Shown: positions 51,637-61,197 of the stretch, piece by piece
Numbering within the stretch: the stretch's first letter is position 1
Layout: each line of letters begins with the position of its first letter
Source of the DNA: an uncultured Sphingobacteriales bacterium
Lineage (GTDB): Bacteria; Bacteroidota; Bacteroidia; Chitinophagales; Chitinophagaceae
Reading direction: 5' to 3'
Length of the DNA stretch: 64,000 nucleotides
NCBI GenBank assembly: GCA_937991535.1
Contig: CALKHN010000002.1
Span: 62,001-126,000 of the forward strand
Program-made: the position numbers and the translations under genes
Notes under the pieces: model-generated
Told to the model about the DNA's origin: nothing
Seen by the model: only the letters and a program-made list of their open reading frames with translations
Database searches by the model: none

Positions 51637-54600
51637 ATGAACTTCTTTAATAGGATTATCCATTTTTCCATAAACAATAAACTGGTCATAGGTTTTATGA
51701 CCCTTGCCATAATTATTTGGGGTGTTTATTCAGCAGCACATTTACCTATAGATGCACAGCCGGACATTACTAATAATCAGGTACAGATAAGCACCCTTGC
51801 TCCTACACTCGGCACACAGGAAGTGGAGCAATACATTACAGCGCCTATAGAACTGTCATTGGCTAATATTCCAAAAGTTATTGAAAGCCGTTCTATTTCA
51901 CGTTCGGGGCTTTCTGTTATAACTGTGGTTTTCTCTGATGATGCAGATATTTATTGGGCAAGGCAACTGGTAGGCGAACGATTAAAAGAAGCGGAAGCTG
52001 AAATACCCAAAGATGCAGGAACTCCTACTATGTCGCCCATTTCAACTGGCTTGGGAGAGATTTATCAATATGTAATTAAACCCAAACCCGGATACGAAAA
52101 CAAATACACCGCAACAGATTTAAGAACAATACAGGACTGGATTGTGACCCGGCAATTGGCAGGAACTCCCGGCATTGCAGAAATAAATGGCTGGGGAGGT
52201 TTTGTAAAGCAATATGAAATTGCTATTAATAATGAGCAGATAAATGCAATGGGTATTACCATACCGGAAATATTTACTGCCCTTGAAAAGAATAATGAAA
52301 ATACAGGTGGTTCTTATATAGAACAACAAAACAATGCATATTACATCAGAGGTTTGGGACAAGTACGTACATTAAGTGATATAGAAAAGATTGTTGTAAA
52401 AAATATAAACGGCTTTCCAGTTCTTATAAAGGATGTGGCTAAAGTACAATATGGAGGGGCAACCCGGTACGGTGCTGTTACTTATAATGGTAAAGGAGAA
52501 GTAGTTGCCGGTATTGTATTAATGCTGAAAGGAGAAAACTTTCATGAAGTTATAAAAAGAGTAAAAGAGAAAATGGTGCAAATTCAAAAATCATTGCCCG
52601 AAGGCGTGGCGATTGAACCATTTATAGACAGAACAGAATTGGTAGATAGAGCAATTGGCACAGTAAAGCGTAACCTGCTAGAGGGTGCATTGATTGTAAT
52701 CTTTGTATTGGTGCTTTTGCTAGGTAATTTAAGAGCAGGCTTGATTGTAGCATCCATTATACCGCTTGCTATGTTGTTTGCATTTTCTATGATGCTGCTG
52801 TTCGGTGTATCAGGTAATCTAATGAGTCTGGGGGCAATTGATTTTGGCCTAATTGTAGATGGAGCAGTTATAATCGTAGAAGCAACCCTTCATCATCTCT
52901 ATACAAAAAAATCAAAAAGAAAACTCACTCAATCTGAAATGAATGATGAAGTTTTTAAAAGTGCAGGCAGAATGATGGGTTCAGCATCCTTTGGTCAAAT
53001 AATTATTCTTATTGTTTATCTCCCCATCCTTGCATTGGTAGGCATTGAAGGAAAAATGTTTCGCCCAATGGCTGAAACAGTTGCTTTTGCTATTCTTGGC
53101 GCATTCCTTCTTTCGCTTACTTATGTACCAATGATTAGTTCTCTTTTTTTAAGTAAAAAAACAGAACACAAAAGAAATATTTCCGACCGCATTATAGATA
53201 AATTAAAAAGCTGGTATTTACCATTCTTAAACGGCGCTTTGCGTTTTAAGAAAACAGTTCTTGCTCTTTCTCTTGTTTTACTAGTCATCACTTATTTCAC
53301 TTTTAACCGTTTGGGTGGAGAATTTATTCCAACACTTGAAGAAGGCGATTTTGCTGTAGAGCTTAGGTTAGGTCAGGGAACTTCTTTATCACAAACAATA
53401 GAATTATACACCAGAACTGAAAAGATATTAAAACAACGGATACCGGAAATTAAACAAGCTGTAACACGGATTGGATCTGCTGAAATTCCAACCGACCCAA
53501 TGCCTATCGAAGGTGGTGATATGATGCTTGCAATGAAACCAAAAGATGAATGGACAACAGCCGGTACACAGGCAGAAATGATAGAAAAAATAAAAGAAGC
53601 CTTGGCAGCTATTCCAGGTTTAAACGGGGAAGTTTCTCAACCCATGCAAATGCGTTTCAATGAATTAATATCCGGCGTAAAGCAAGATGTTGCCATAAAA
53701 ATATTTGGTGATAATATTGATGAACTGCTAAGCCAATCCAATAAAGTAGCAGCATTAATCAGTAAGGTAAATGGCGTAACAGAACCTTTTGTTGAAAGAA
53801 TAAGCGGGTTGCCGCAGGTGCTTGTTGAATATAATCGTGAAAAAATTGCTCAATATGGATTAAGCATTTCTGATGTAAACATGATACTGAAAACAGCTTA
53901 TGCAGGTAATGTGGCAGGGGTGGTATTTGAAGGTGAGAAACGTTTTGACATGGTTGTGCGCCTCCAAAAAGAATTGAGGCATAATATGACCGATATAGAA
54001 AACCTTTATGTGCCTTTACCAAATGGTAGTAAAATTCCATTAAGTGAAGTGGCAACTGTAACGTTAAAAAATGCACCGGCGCAGGTATCAAGAGAAAATG
54101 GAAAGCGAAGAATATTTGTAGGCTTCAATGTGAGAGGCAGAGACGTTGAAAGTGTAGTGAAAGAAATACAAGCATTACTTGCAACAAAGCTAAAACTACC
54201 ATCCGGTTATTATACTACTTATGGCGGTCAGTTTGAAAATTTACAAGCTGCAAAAAAAAGATTATCCGTTGCAGTTCCTGTTGCATTGTTATTGATTATT
54301 GTTCTGCTTTATTTCACATTCAATTCCCTTAAACAAAGTCTTTTAATATTTACAGCCATTCCTTTAGCCGCCATCGGGGGAGTATTTGCTTTGCTAATTA
54401 GGGGAATGCCTTTCAGCATTTCAGCAGGCATTGGCTTTATTGCATTATTTGGGGTAGCGGTACTAAATGGTATTGTACTCATAAGTCAATTTAACTTTCT
54501 AAAAAAAGAAGGCATTACAGATATATATGAACGGGTAAGGCAGGGAACATTAGTACGATTAAGACCTGTTGTACTTACCGCTTCTGTTGCATCACTTGGC

Positions 54601-56001
54601 TTTCTGCCAATGGCTCTTTCTACGTCAGCCGGAGCAGAAGTGCAAAAGCCATTAGCTACAGTAGTAATTGGAGGATTAATTACAGCTACCATTCTTACAT
54701 TAATCGTTTTGCCTGTTCTGTATATTTTATTTTCCGTCGAAGGAAAAAAACACAACATGAAAGCAACAACTATAATAATATTTTTTATAGCAACGACTTC
54801 GCTGTTTTCAAATAACAGTTATGCTCAAACAAAACCCATTACATTGCAAACTGCATTAAATACGGCTTTGCAAAATAACCTGCAATTAAATTCAGCTAAT
54901 CTCTCAGTGCAGCAGAAAACGGCATTACAACGAACAGCATTTGATGTTCCAAGAACTGAATTAGTTCTTAGTCAAGGTGCGGCAGAAGGCGGCGGCAATG
55001 ATAATAGTATTGGCATTGTACAACCCTTTGCTTTACCAATTGTTTATAAAAATCAGGCATCCCTTTTACAGCAGCAAACCCTGTTAGCGCAAAGGGAAAG
55101 AAACATCGCCATCTTTAATATTACAAGGCAAGTGCGGTTAGCTTATATTAATTTTCAATTCGGGTATGAAAAAATAAAACTGCTTAATTCATTAGATAGT
55201 ATTTACAAAAAATTTAAAGAAAGAGCAGAGCTACGACAACAGGTAGGCGAAACATCAAACTTGGAAAAATATGCAGCTCAAAATAAATTCTATGAAATAC
55301 AATTGCAGATAAAACAGATAAAGTTTGATGTGCATAGCAATGAATTGATATTACAACAACTGCTAAATACCAAAGAAGCATTACAACCTGTAGATACAAC
55401 ATTGGTGAAAGTTCCACTTGATTTTAATTTTGATACTTCATTATCAAACCATCCGCAAACAGCTTTTTATCAACAGCAAATAAATGTTGCTAATGCAGAA
55501 TTGAAATTAGAAAAAAGTAAACGGTTGCCAGACTTTAATTTAGGCTACTATCATCAGTTTTTAATAAAAGGTTTTAATCCTGCAAAAATTGACAGACAAT
55601 ACACACCCAATACACGAATAGGTGGCTTCCAGGTTGGTACTACCATTCCTTTATTTTTCGGTGCACAACGGGCAAAAATAATTGCGGCAAAGATTAATAC
55701 ACAGTTGGTACAGTCACAGGCACAAGCTGCAAAAGCAGGTTTGCAAACACAATATCTCACCCAATACAATGAATATTTAAAACAAAAAGAAGGTTTGGAT
55801 TATTATGAAACCATTGGTTTAAAACAGGCAGATGAAATCATTCGCATTTCTCGAATAAGTTACAAGTTGGGAGAGATTGGCTATGTGGAATACATTCAAA
55901 ATCTTACAATGGCTTTTGATACAAAACTTAAATACTTAGAAGCACTCAACTTATACAACCAAACAATTATTGAACTTAACTATGTAAATGGAAAACAATA
56001 A
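51637..56001 (+). CDS. czcA: CzcA-type RND heavy-metal efflux pump fused to a TolC-like domain (copy 3)
   Basis: A 1454-residue fusion. The RND part (1-1039) has LPIDAQPDITNNQVQ (Val-Pro replaced by Gln-Pro compared with the other two copies) and DFGLIVDGAVIIVEA in TM4. The TolC-like part begins at Met1041 with a signal-peptide-like segment ending SYAQ. It is a third full-length paralogue and is followed at once by its adaptor gene (1-bp gap), so the two are translationally coupled. The substrate is probably a divalent cation that partly overlaps those of copies 1 and 2. Confidence 0.93.
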   Translation: MNFFNRIIHFSINNKLVIGFMTLAIIIWGVYSAAHLPIDAQPDITNNQVQISTLAPTLGTQEVEQYITAPIELSLANIPKVIESRSISRSGLSVITVVFSDDADIYWARQLVGERLKEAEAEIPKDAGTPTMSPISTGLGEIYQYVIKPKPGYENKYTATDLRTIQDWIVTRQLAGTPGIAEINGWGGFVKQYEIAINNEQINAMGITIPEIFTALEKNNENTGGSYIEQQNNAYYIRGLGQVRTLSDIEKIVVKNINGFPVLIKDVAKVQYGGATRYGAVTYNGKGEVVAGIVLMLKGENFHEVIKRVKEKMVQIQKSLPEGVAIEPFIDRTELVDRAIGTVKRNLLEGALIVIFVLVLLLGNLRAGLIVASIIPLAMLFAFSMMLLFGVSGNLMSLGAIDFGLIVDGAVIIVEATLHHLYTKKSKRKLTQSEMNDEVFKSAGRMMGSASFGQIIILIVYLPILALVGIEGKMFRPMAETVAFAILGAFLLSLTYVPMISSLFLSKKTEHKRNISDRIIDKLKSWYLPFLNGALRFKKTVLALSLVLLVITYFTFNRLGGEFIPTLEEGDFAVELRLGQGTSLSQTIELYTRTEKILKQRIPEIKQAVTRIGSAEIPTDPMPIEGGDMMLAMKPKDEWTTAGTQAEMIEKIKEALAAIPGLNGEVSQPMQMRFNELISGVKQDVAIKIFGDNIDELLSQSNKVAALISKVNGVTEPFVERISGLPQVLVEYNREKIAQYGLSISDVNMILKTAYAGNVAGVVFEGEKRFDMVVRLQKELRHNMTDIENLYVPLPNGSKIPLSEVATVTLKNAPAQVSRENGKRRIFVGFNVRGRDVESVVKEIQALLATKLKLPSGYYTTYGGQFENLQAAKKRLSVAVPVALLLIIVLLYFTFNSLKQSLLIFTAIPLAAIGGVFALLIRGMPFSISAGIGFIALFGVAVLNGIVLISQFNFLKKEGITDIYERVRQGTLVRLRPVVLTASVASLGFLPMALSTSAGAEVQKPLATVVIGGLITATILTLIVLPVLYILFSVEGKKHNMKATTIIIFFIATTSLFSNNSYAQTKPITLQTALNTALQNNLQLNSANLSVQQKTALQRTAFDVPRTELVLSQGAAEGGGNDNSIGIVQPFALPIVYKNQASLLQQQTLLAQRERNIAIFNITRQVRLAYINFQFGYEKIKLLNSLDSIYKKFKERAELRQQVGETSNLEKYAAQNKFYEIQLQIKQIKFDVHSNELILQQLLNTKEALQPVDTTLVKVPLDFNFDTSLSNHPQTAFYQQQINVANAELKLEKSKRLPDFNLGYYHQFLIKGFNPAKIDRQYTPNTRIGGFQVGTTIPLFFGAQRAKIIAAKINTQLVQSQAQAAKAGLQTQYLTQYNEYLKQKEGLDYYETIGLKQADEIIRISRISYKLGEIGYVEYIQNLTMAFDTKLKYLEALNLYNQTIIELNYVNGKQ

Positions 56002-56002
56002 A

Positions 56003-57253
56003 ATGAAAAAATTAATTATAAATATATTGACCACATTCGCTTTTATTGCAGCAACTTTTACGCTTTCATCCTGTGGAAGTTCAGGAAGTAAAAATGTTAC
56101 TACAAAGGAAACAAAAACTGATACAACCAAAAAGGAAGAAGGCATTGCAGAAGTAACAGCAGAGCAAATGAAAGCCGTAGGCATTGAAACAAGTGCGATA
56201 GAACAAAAGAATTTAACCAGCGTAGTAAAGGCAAGCGGACAGCTTACTGTACCGCCTCAAAACAAAGCGGTAGTGAATGCTTTGGTAGGTGGAGTGATAA
56301 GAAAAATAAATGTTGTGGAAGGTCAACAGGTAAGTAAAGGTCAGGTTGTAGTTGCCATCGAAAATCCTGATTTTATCAGGTTGCAGCAGGATTATCTTAC
56401 ATCCAGAGACAATCTTGTTTACCTGCAACAGGAGTATGAGAGGCAGCGGACTTTAAAAGAAGCAGATGCAGGTATAGGCAAAGTATATCAGCAGGCATCA
56501 GCCAACCTTGCAGCGGAGAGGTCTAAACTATCAACTCTTGAAAAACAGTTACAACAAATTCATATAAGCCCATCAAGCATAAGACGGGGAAATCTGATAA
56601 CACAGGTTCCGGTGCTTACACCCATAAGTGGTACAGTCGGTAAAATAACATTAAGTATAGGCACATATACCGATGCTTCAAGCCCTATAATGGAAATTGT
56701 AAATAACAGTACAATCTATTGTGACTTGCAGGTTTTTGAAAAGGACATAGCCAAAGTATCAGTAGGTCAAATTGTAAACTTTATATTAACCAATCAAAAA
56801 GATAAACTGGTGTCAGGCAGTGTGACTGGTATCAATAAATCTTTTGAAGTGCAGAATAAATCTGTGGTTGTACATGCAGTTGTAAATAATGTAGCTCCTT
56901 TAAATCTCATTGCTGGCCAGTATGTTTCAGCCTTAATAGAAACGGGCAAACAATTAGTTCAGGCAGTTCCAAAAGATGCGATAGTAAAGGCAAATGACAA
57001 ATCGTACATTTTTATTTTTGAAGGTATAGAGAAAGAACCAATCAGGAAAGATGCAAATGACAAACAGGAGAATAAAAATGAAGTGCTGGAAAAGTATCGT
57101 TTCAAAATGATTGAAGTAGTGACTGGTGTAGAAGAATTAGGTTTTGTAGAAATTACATTGGTAAATGAATTACAACCTAATACTAAGATTGTTTCCAAAG
57201 GAGCATTTTATCTCTATTCAAGTATGCAGAATATTGAAACGGATGATTTATAG
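56003..57253 (+). CDS. czcB: RND periplasmic adaptor lipoprotein (CzcB type), copy 3
   Basis: A 416-residue membrane-fusion protein from the ATG that gives a lipoprotein signal (Cys24, LSSCGS); an ATG five codons earlier lies inside the CzcA gene. Standard order of domains: GGVIRKINVVEGQQVSKGQ, helical hairpin with LQQDYLTSRDNLVYLQQEYERQ, then LTPISGTVGKITLSIGTY and a C-terminal VPKDAIVKANDKSYIF. There is no His-rich insert. Its stop codon is followed within a few bases by the ATPase fragment. Confidence 0.92.
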   Translation: MKKLIINILTTFAFIAATFTLSSCGSSGSKNVTTKETKTDTTKKEEGIAEVTAEQMKAVGIETSAIEQKNLTSVVKASGQLTVPPQNKAVVNALVGGVIRKINVVEGQQVSKGQVVVAIENPDFIRLQQDYLTSRDNLVYLQQEYERQRTLKEADAGIGKVYQQASANLAAERSKLSTLEKQLQQIHISPSSIRRGNLITQVPVLTPISGTVGKITLSIGTYTDASSPIMEIVNNSTIYCDLQVFEKDIAKVSVGQIVNFILTNQKDKLVSGSVTGINKSFEVQNKSVVVHAVVNNVAPLNLIAGQYVSALIETGKQLVQAVPKDAIVKANDKSYIFIFEGIEKEPIRKDANDKQENKNEVLEKYRFKMIEVVTGVEELGFVEITLVNELQPNTKIVSKGAFYLYSSMQNIETDDL

Positions 57254-57256
57254 TGA

Positions 57257-57976
57257 TTCTATGAACGAAAATACCAGGGCGAAAAAGTCACAATTGGGAA
57301 TGATGAATTATTTAAAGACGCTAATCAATCACAGTTGCCGGATGATCTGATCCGCCAGGTAACACAACTGCAGCAGGACGGTAACACTACTATGATAATA
57401 AAAAAGGGAGATCAGTATATCGGTATTATCGGTGTCATGGATGTGCCAAGATCTGAAGCAGCAGAAGTGTTGCAGCAGTTAAAAGAGAAGGGAATTAAAA
57501 AAATGATAATGCTCACCGGCGATAACCAACGGGTAGCAGATGCGGTCGCCAGGCAAATCGGCTTAACCGAAGCAAAAGGTGACTTGCTTCCAGAAGAAAA
57601 AGTATCAGCTATTAATCAACTCCGTAAACAGGAAAATAAACTAGCCATGATTGGGGATGGAGTGAATGATGCGCCTGCAATGGCAAAAAGTACTGTTGGC
57701 ATTGCAATGGGTGCTGCAGGCAGCGACGTAGCCTTAGAAACCGCTGATATTGCCTTAATGGGTAATAAGTTATCCCTGTTGCCATTTGCCATAGGATTAA
57801 GCAGGAAAAGCAAAGCTATCATCCGACAGAATTTAATAATCAGCCTGGGTATGGTGGCAATACTGATACCATTAACAATACTGGATATTGCAAATATAGG
57901 ACCCGCGGTCGCCGCTCATGAAGGTTCAACGCTGGTGCTGGTAATGAATGTATTACGATTGTTGGCATACAAGTGA
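57257..57976 (+). pseudogene. C-terminal remnant of a P1B-type heavy-metal ATPase
   Basis: The open frame begins 3 bp after the adaptor stop and reads straight into the end of an N-domain (GNDELFKDANQSQLP), then MLTGDN, the hinge GDGVNDAPAM and the last two spans with AHEGSTLVLVMNVLRLL, the normal P1B ending. The first 400 or so residues, including all other spans, the CPC motif and DKTGTLT, are missing. A 213-codon product could be made only from a non-ATG or internal start and could not transport ions. It is the trace of a third ATPase gene of this island. Confidence 0.88.
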
Positions 57977-58089
57977 TTCACTTCTTTTTCTTTTGACTTA
58001 AAGCTTAAATTGGCTTAGTTTAAACGGCTTACAATAATTAAATTCAGATTTCACTCAGATTCATTACCTTATTTTGATAAATTTTGGTC

Positions 58090-58767
58090 ATGAAGATCCT
58101 GATAGTTGAGGACGAAAAAGAACTGAGCAAAAGCATAGTAACCTACTTGAAGCAGGAAAGTTATCTGTGTGAAACTGCACCGGATTTTAGGACAGCCATG
58201 GATAAAACAGAGTCTTTTGATTATGATTGTATCCTGTTGGATATTTCCTTGCCTGATGGTAACGGTTTGAGTGTACTGAAAGAATTAAAGGCTAATAATA
58301 AAACCGATGGGGTTATCATCATTTCTGCCAAAAATTCAATTGATGACCGCATCGCCGGTTTAAATCTTGGTGCGGACGATTATATGCCAAAACCTTTTCA
58401 TTTGTCAGAACTGAGTGCCAGGATTGCAGCTGTTATCCGCCGCCGCCGTTTCAGCGGCAGTCAACTACTCGTATTTGATGAGCTGGTAATTGACCTGCTG
58501 GCTAAGACTGTTACTGTTAAAAATATTTCTGTTGATCTCACCCGCAAAGAATATGATCTGCTGCTTTATCTTGCTACCAATAAAAACAGGGTTGTATCTA
58601 AGAACGCCATAGCCGAAAATTTATCAGGCGATGGGGCAGATTTATTTGATAACTTCGACTTTATCTATGCCCACATGAAGAATTTAAAAAAGAAACTAAT
58701 AGCGGCAGGATGCGATGACTATATTAAATCCGTTTACGGAATGGGCTATAAGTTTTCTGTGCAATGA
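58090..58767 (+). CDS. OmpR/PhoB-type response regulator
   Basis: A 225-residue regulator from the ATG; an in-frame TTG two codons upstream is less likely. Receiver domain with acidic pair VEDE, phospho-acceptor Asp51 (LLDISLPDG) and Lys in MPKPFHL, then a winged-helix DNA-binding domain (VDLTRKEYDLLLYL, KSVYGMGYKFS). It overlaps its sensor kinase gene by 4 bp. Position just after the RND operons suggests it activates them when metal is present, as CzcR/CusR do (inference). Confidence 0.93.
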   Translation: MKILIVEDEKELSKSIVTYLKQESYLCETAPDFRTAMDKTESFDYDCILLDISLPDGNGLSVLKELKANNKTDGVIIISAKNSIDDRIAGLNLGADDYMPKPFHLSELSARIAAVIRRRRFSGSQLLVFDELVIDLLAKTVTVKNISVDLTRKEYDLLLYLATNKNRVVSKNAIAENLSGDGADLFDNFDFIYAHMKNLKKKLIAAGCDDYIKSVYGMGYKFSVQ

Positions 58768-60038
58768 AACTGCTTCAAAAAACAATACGACATTACTTCA
58801 TCTATTCATTCATCGTACTTCTTATTAGTATTCCTGTTTTTTATTATCTCTTGCTCGATATCGTAAAAGAAGATATAGATGAAGATTTGTATGCCAGCAG
58901 GGAATTAATTATTCCGAAACTAAAAACCGCCATAGCTAATAATACACTTAGTCAAATCCAGTTTTTAGATCACGACTTAGCTGTTGCAAAAAGTGCTAAC
59001 CCCCGCATTTTTGACACATTGTATACAGTAGAAATTTTCGACAGCGTTTCAGGTGAAATAGTGCCGCACCGGGTTTTGGCTACTAATATGCAGGTAGGCA
59101 GTGAATTTTACCTGATGCATATCCGTACCTCTTTATTGGATTATGATAATCTTATCCAGGCAATCCTCACCGTTGAAATAATTCTGCTCCTGCTTCTCTT
59201 AATTGGTTTAATATTGATAAACCGCAATCTCACTAAAAAAATATGGAGGCCATTTTATCAAACATTGGATACGCTTAAAAATTACAGGGTAGAAAACCAT
59301 AATAAACTTTCTTTATCTACTTCAAACGTAAAAGAGTTTAATGATCTGAACAGTACTCTGGAGCAATTATCTGAAAGAAACTATTCTGCTTTTACCAGTC
59401 AAAAGGAATTTGCAGAAAACGCTTCGCATGAAATGCAAACACCGCTAGCTATTCTGCAGGGCAAATTAGAATTATTGATGCAGACTTCCCCTTTAAATGA
59501 AGATCAAGCTAAATTGATTGATGAAATTGCTGATGCTGGCCAGCGCCTGGTAAGGCTCAATAAAAGCCTGGTCTTGTTAACCAAAATAGACAATAATCAG
59601 TTTGCCGAAAAGGAACAGATATCACTCAGGGAAATTGTAGAAAAATTTATTCAGCAGTATAGACCACAAGCTGAGCAAAAAAAGTTGAATATACAGTTTT
59701 ATTTAACCCAGGATGAGGTGTTACCTGTAAACAGGGCCCTCATAGAAATACTTGTAAGCAATCTTATTGGCAATTCTATTCGTCATAATAATGAAAAGGG
59801 TTCCATAATGATTAGCATTAGCAAGGGGAAATTAGTTATTCAAAATACCGGAAAAGAAAAAACACTTGATGATAATAAGTTATTTCAGCGATTTCATAAG
59901 GAAAGCGCCGACAGTAACAGTATTGGTCTCGGCCTCGAAATTATAAAAAAAATCTGCACCATTTATCATTATACTATCAGTTACCAGTTCAACAGCGGTT
60001 TCCACAATTTTACATTAGACTTTAACAATAAAAGTTGA
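58764..60038 (+). CDS. Sensor histidine kinase
   Basis: A 424-residue membrane sensor: span about 13-33, a periplasmic domain of about 100 residues with no known motif, span about 134-155, a HAMP-like linker, the phospho-acceptor His222 (ASHEMQTPLAIL), and the ATP-binding boxes SNLIGNSIRHNN and SIGLGLEIIKKI. The G1 Asp-x-Gly-x-Gly box is poorly conserved (IQNTGKEKTLDD), which is common in this subgroup. It forms a pair with the overlapping regulator gene. The signal is probably periplasmic metal ions. Confidence 0.92.
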   Translation: MKLLQKTIRHYFIYSFIVLLISIPVFYYLLLDIVKEDIDEDLYASRELIIPKLKTAIANNTLSQIQFLDHDLAVAKSANPRIFDTLYTVEIFDSVSGEIVPHRVLATNMQVGSEFYLMHIRTSLLDYDNLIQAILTVEIILLLLLLIGLILINRNLTKKIWRPFYQTLDTLKNYRVENHNKLSLSTSNVKEFNDLNSTLEQLSERNYSAFTSQKEFAENASHEMQTPLAILQGKLELLMQTSPLNEDQAKLIDEIADAGQRLVRLNKSLVLLTKIDNNQFAEKEQISLREIVEKFIQQYRPQAEQKKLNIQFYLTQDEVLPVNRALIEILVSNLIGNSIRHNNEKGSIMISISKGKLVIQNTGKEKTLDDNKLFQRFHKESADSNSIGLGLEIIKKICTIYHYTISYQFNSGFHNFTLDFNNKS

Positions 60039-60128
60039 ATAGTATTTAAGAAAGCAACAAGAACGAATAACAGTTGCACAATAGCTGGCAGTATTTTATT
60101 CAGAGAGCAAACGACTGAGCAATTTCTT

Positions 60129-60779
60129 TTATGGCGCTATGGATTTTTCATGTTCTTTGCGGTGAGTTAACCGATAATATTGAATAATAGTGGTACTGAG
60201 CAAAATACTCCCGATCACCCAATTCACAACATCCTGGTGCATTCTGAAAGAACCAATAAGGTAATTTCCGCCATAGATAAATATCATGAACCCAAATAAT
60301 GAGCCTAACCCGATTCCTAAAACATAATAGTTATAGAAATTTTCTTTGGGAAGCAGTATTTTATTACCCAATAAAAAAGTACTCCAAAGAAACCAAAATG
60401 GAATTTTCATGGGATCTAAAGCACTCATCAATACGCCTGACCAGAAAGGGTATTCAATATGGGCAGGCATCGCCGATGAAAAATCTGTTTTCCTTATTGC
60501 AGCGTTAAAACTAAAAAGGGCCAATGCAAGAATTATTATAATAGCAATCCACTCAAGAGTTTTAAAGAGTCTCTGCCGCTGGCTTATCCATTTCATTGAA
60601 ATTAATGCCAGGCGTACAAAAATCAATTCAGAAATAATGCAACCGGCTGCAAAAGCAAATGCTGCATTTATTCCATTTGAGACCGATACATAAGTAGTAA
60701 TTAGGTTCAAAGCACCTAATGGCAACGACCCGAGAAAACTTATTACCAAGCCCCATCCAAGCACTTTTATCAGGGACAT
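60129..60779 (-). CDS. LysE-family translocator
   Basis: A 216-residue polytopic protein with about six spans and the family features FLGSLPLGALNLI in the first span and AAFAFAAGCIISELIFV in the second. LysE/RhtB proteins export amino acids or related small molecules. It is convergent with the two-component genes across a 90-bp gap that shows no clear terminator. The genes from here to the right edge all lie on the minus strand. Confidence 0.82.
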   Translation of the reverse strand: MSLIKVLGWGLVISFLGSLPLGALNLITTYVSVSNGINAAFAFAAGCIISELIFVRLALISMKWISQRQRLFKTLEWIAIIIILALALFSFNAAIRKTDFSSAMPAHIEYPFWSGVLMSALDPMKIPFWFLWSTFLLGNKILLPKENFYNYYVLGIGLGSLFGFMIFIYGGNYLIGSFRMHQDVVNWVIGSILLSTTIIQYYRLTHRKEHEKSIAP

Positions 60780-60837
60780 ATTATTTGATTATCATCATTT
60801 TAAAAGAATCTCTTTAAAACTCACGGAGAAATGCCGA

Positions 60838-61164
60838 TCAGTTGTTTTTAACGACCCTGCACATATACTTCCACAGTTGCCCGGCCAGATCTTCCACCGT
60901 AAAGCTTTCATCCTGTTGAAGCAGCAGGCTGTAGGAAAACTTCATCATGACTGCTTTGCCGGTTTCCATTATAACAGTAATTAGCTCAGCAATCGTAAAA
61001 TTAAGCTCCATGAAAAGTTTTGCTTGAAGTGAAACGGGTTCGGCCCTTTCCCCTGCCTGCTTTCTGCAGGTTGTTAAAACTATTTTACATACTTCATCCC
61101 GGCCCTTTATGTAATCTATAATATCAGGGATAAACAAAGGCATTGTTACTGCAACGTATTTCAT
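60838..61164 (-). CDS. Hypothetical protein (108 aa)
   Basis: A 108-residue soluble protein with no recognised family. It is largely helical (VSLQAKLFMELNFTIAELIT, FTVEDLAGQLWKYMCRVV) and contains three Cys. It has no signal peptide. It is located 33 bp after the sterol-desaturase-like gene in the same direction, so it may belong to that transcript. Function unknown. Confidence 0.6.
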   Translation of the reverse strand: MKYVAVTMPLFIPDIIDYIKGRDEVCKIVLTTCRKQAGERAEPVSLQAKLFMELNFTIAELITVIMETGKAVMMKFSYSLLLQQDESFTVEDLAGQLWKYMCRVVKNN

Positions 61165-61197
61165 AACTTTAATTTATTGGGTAATGCATACTCCATG

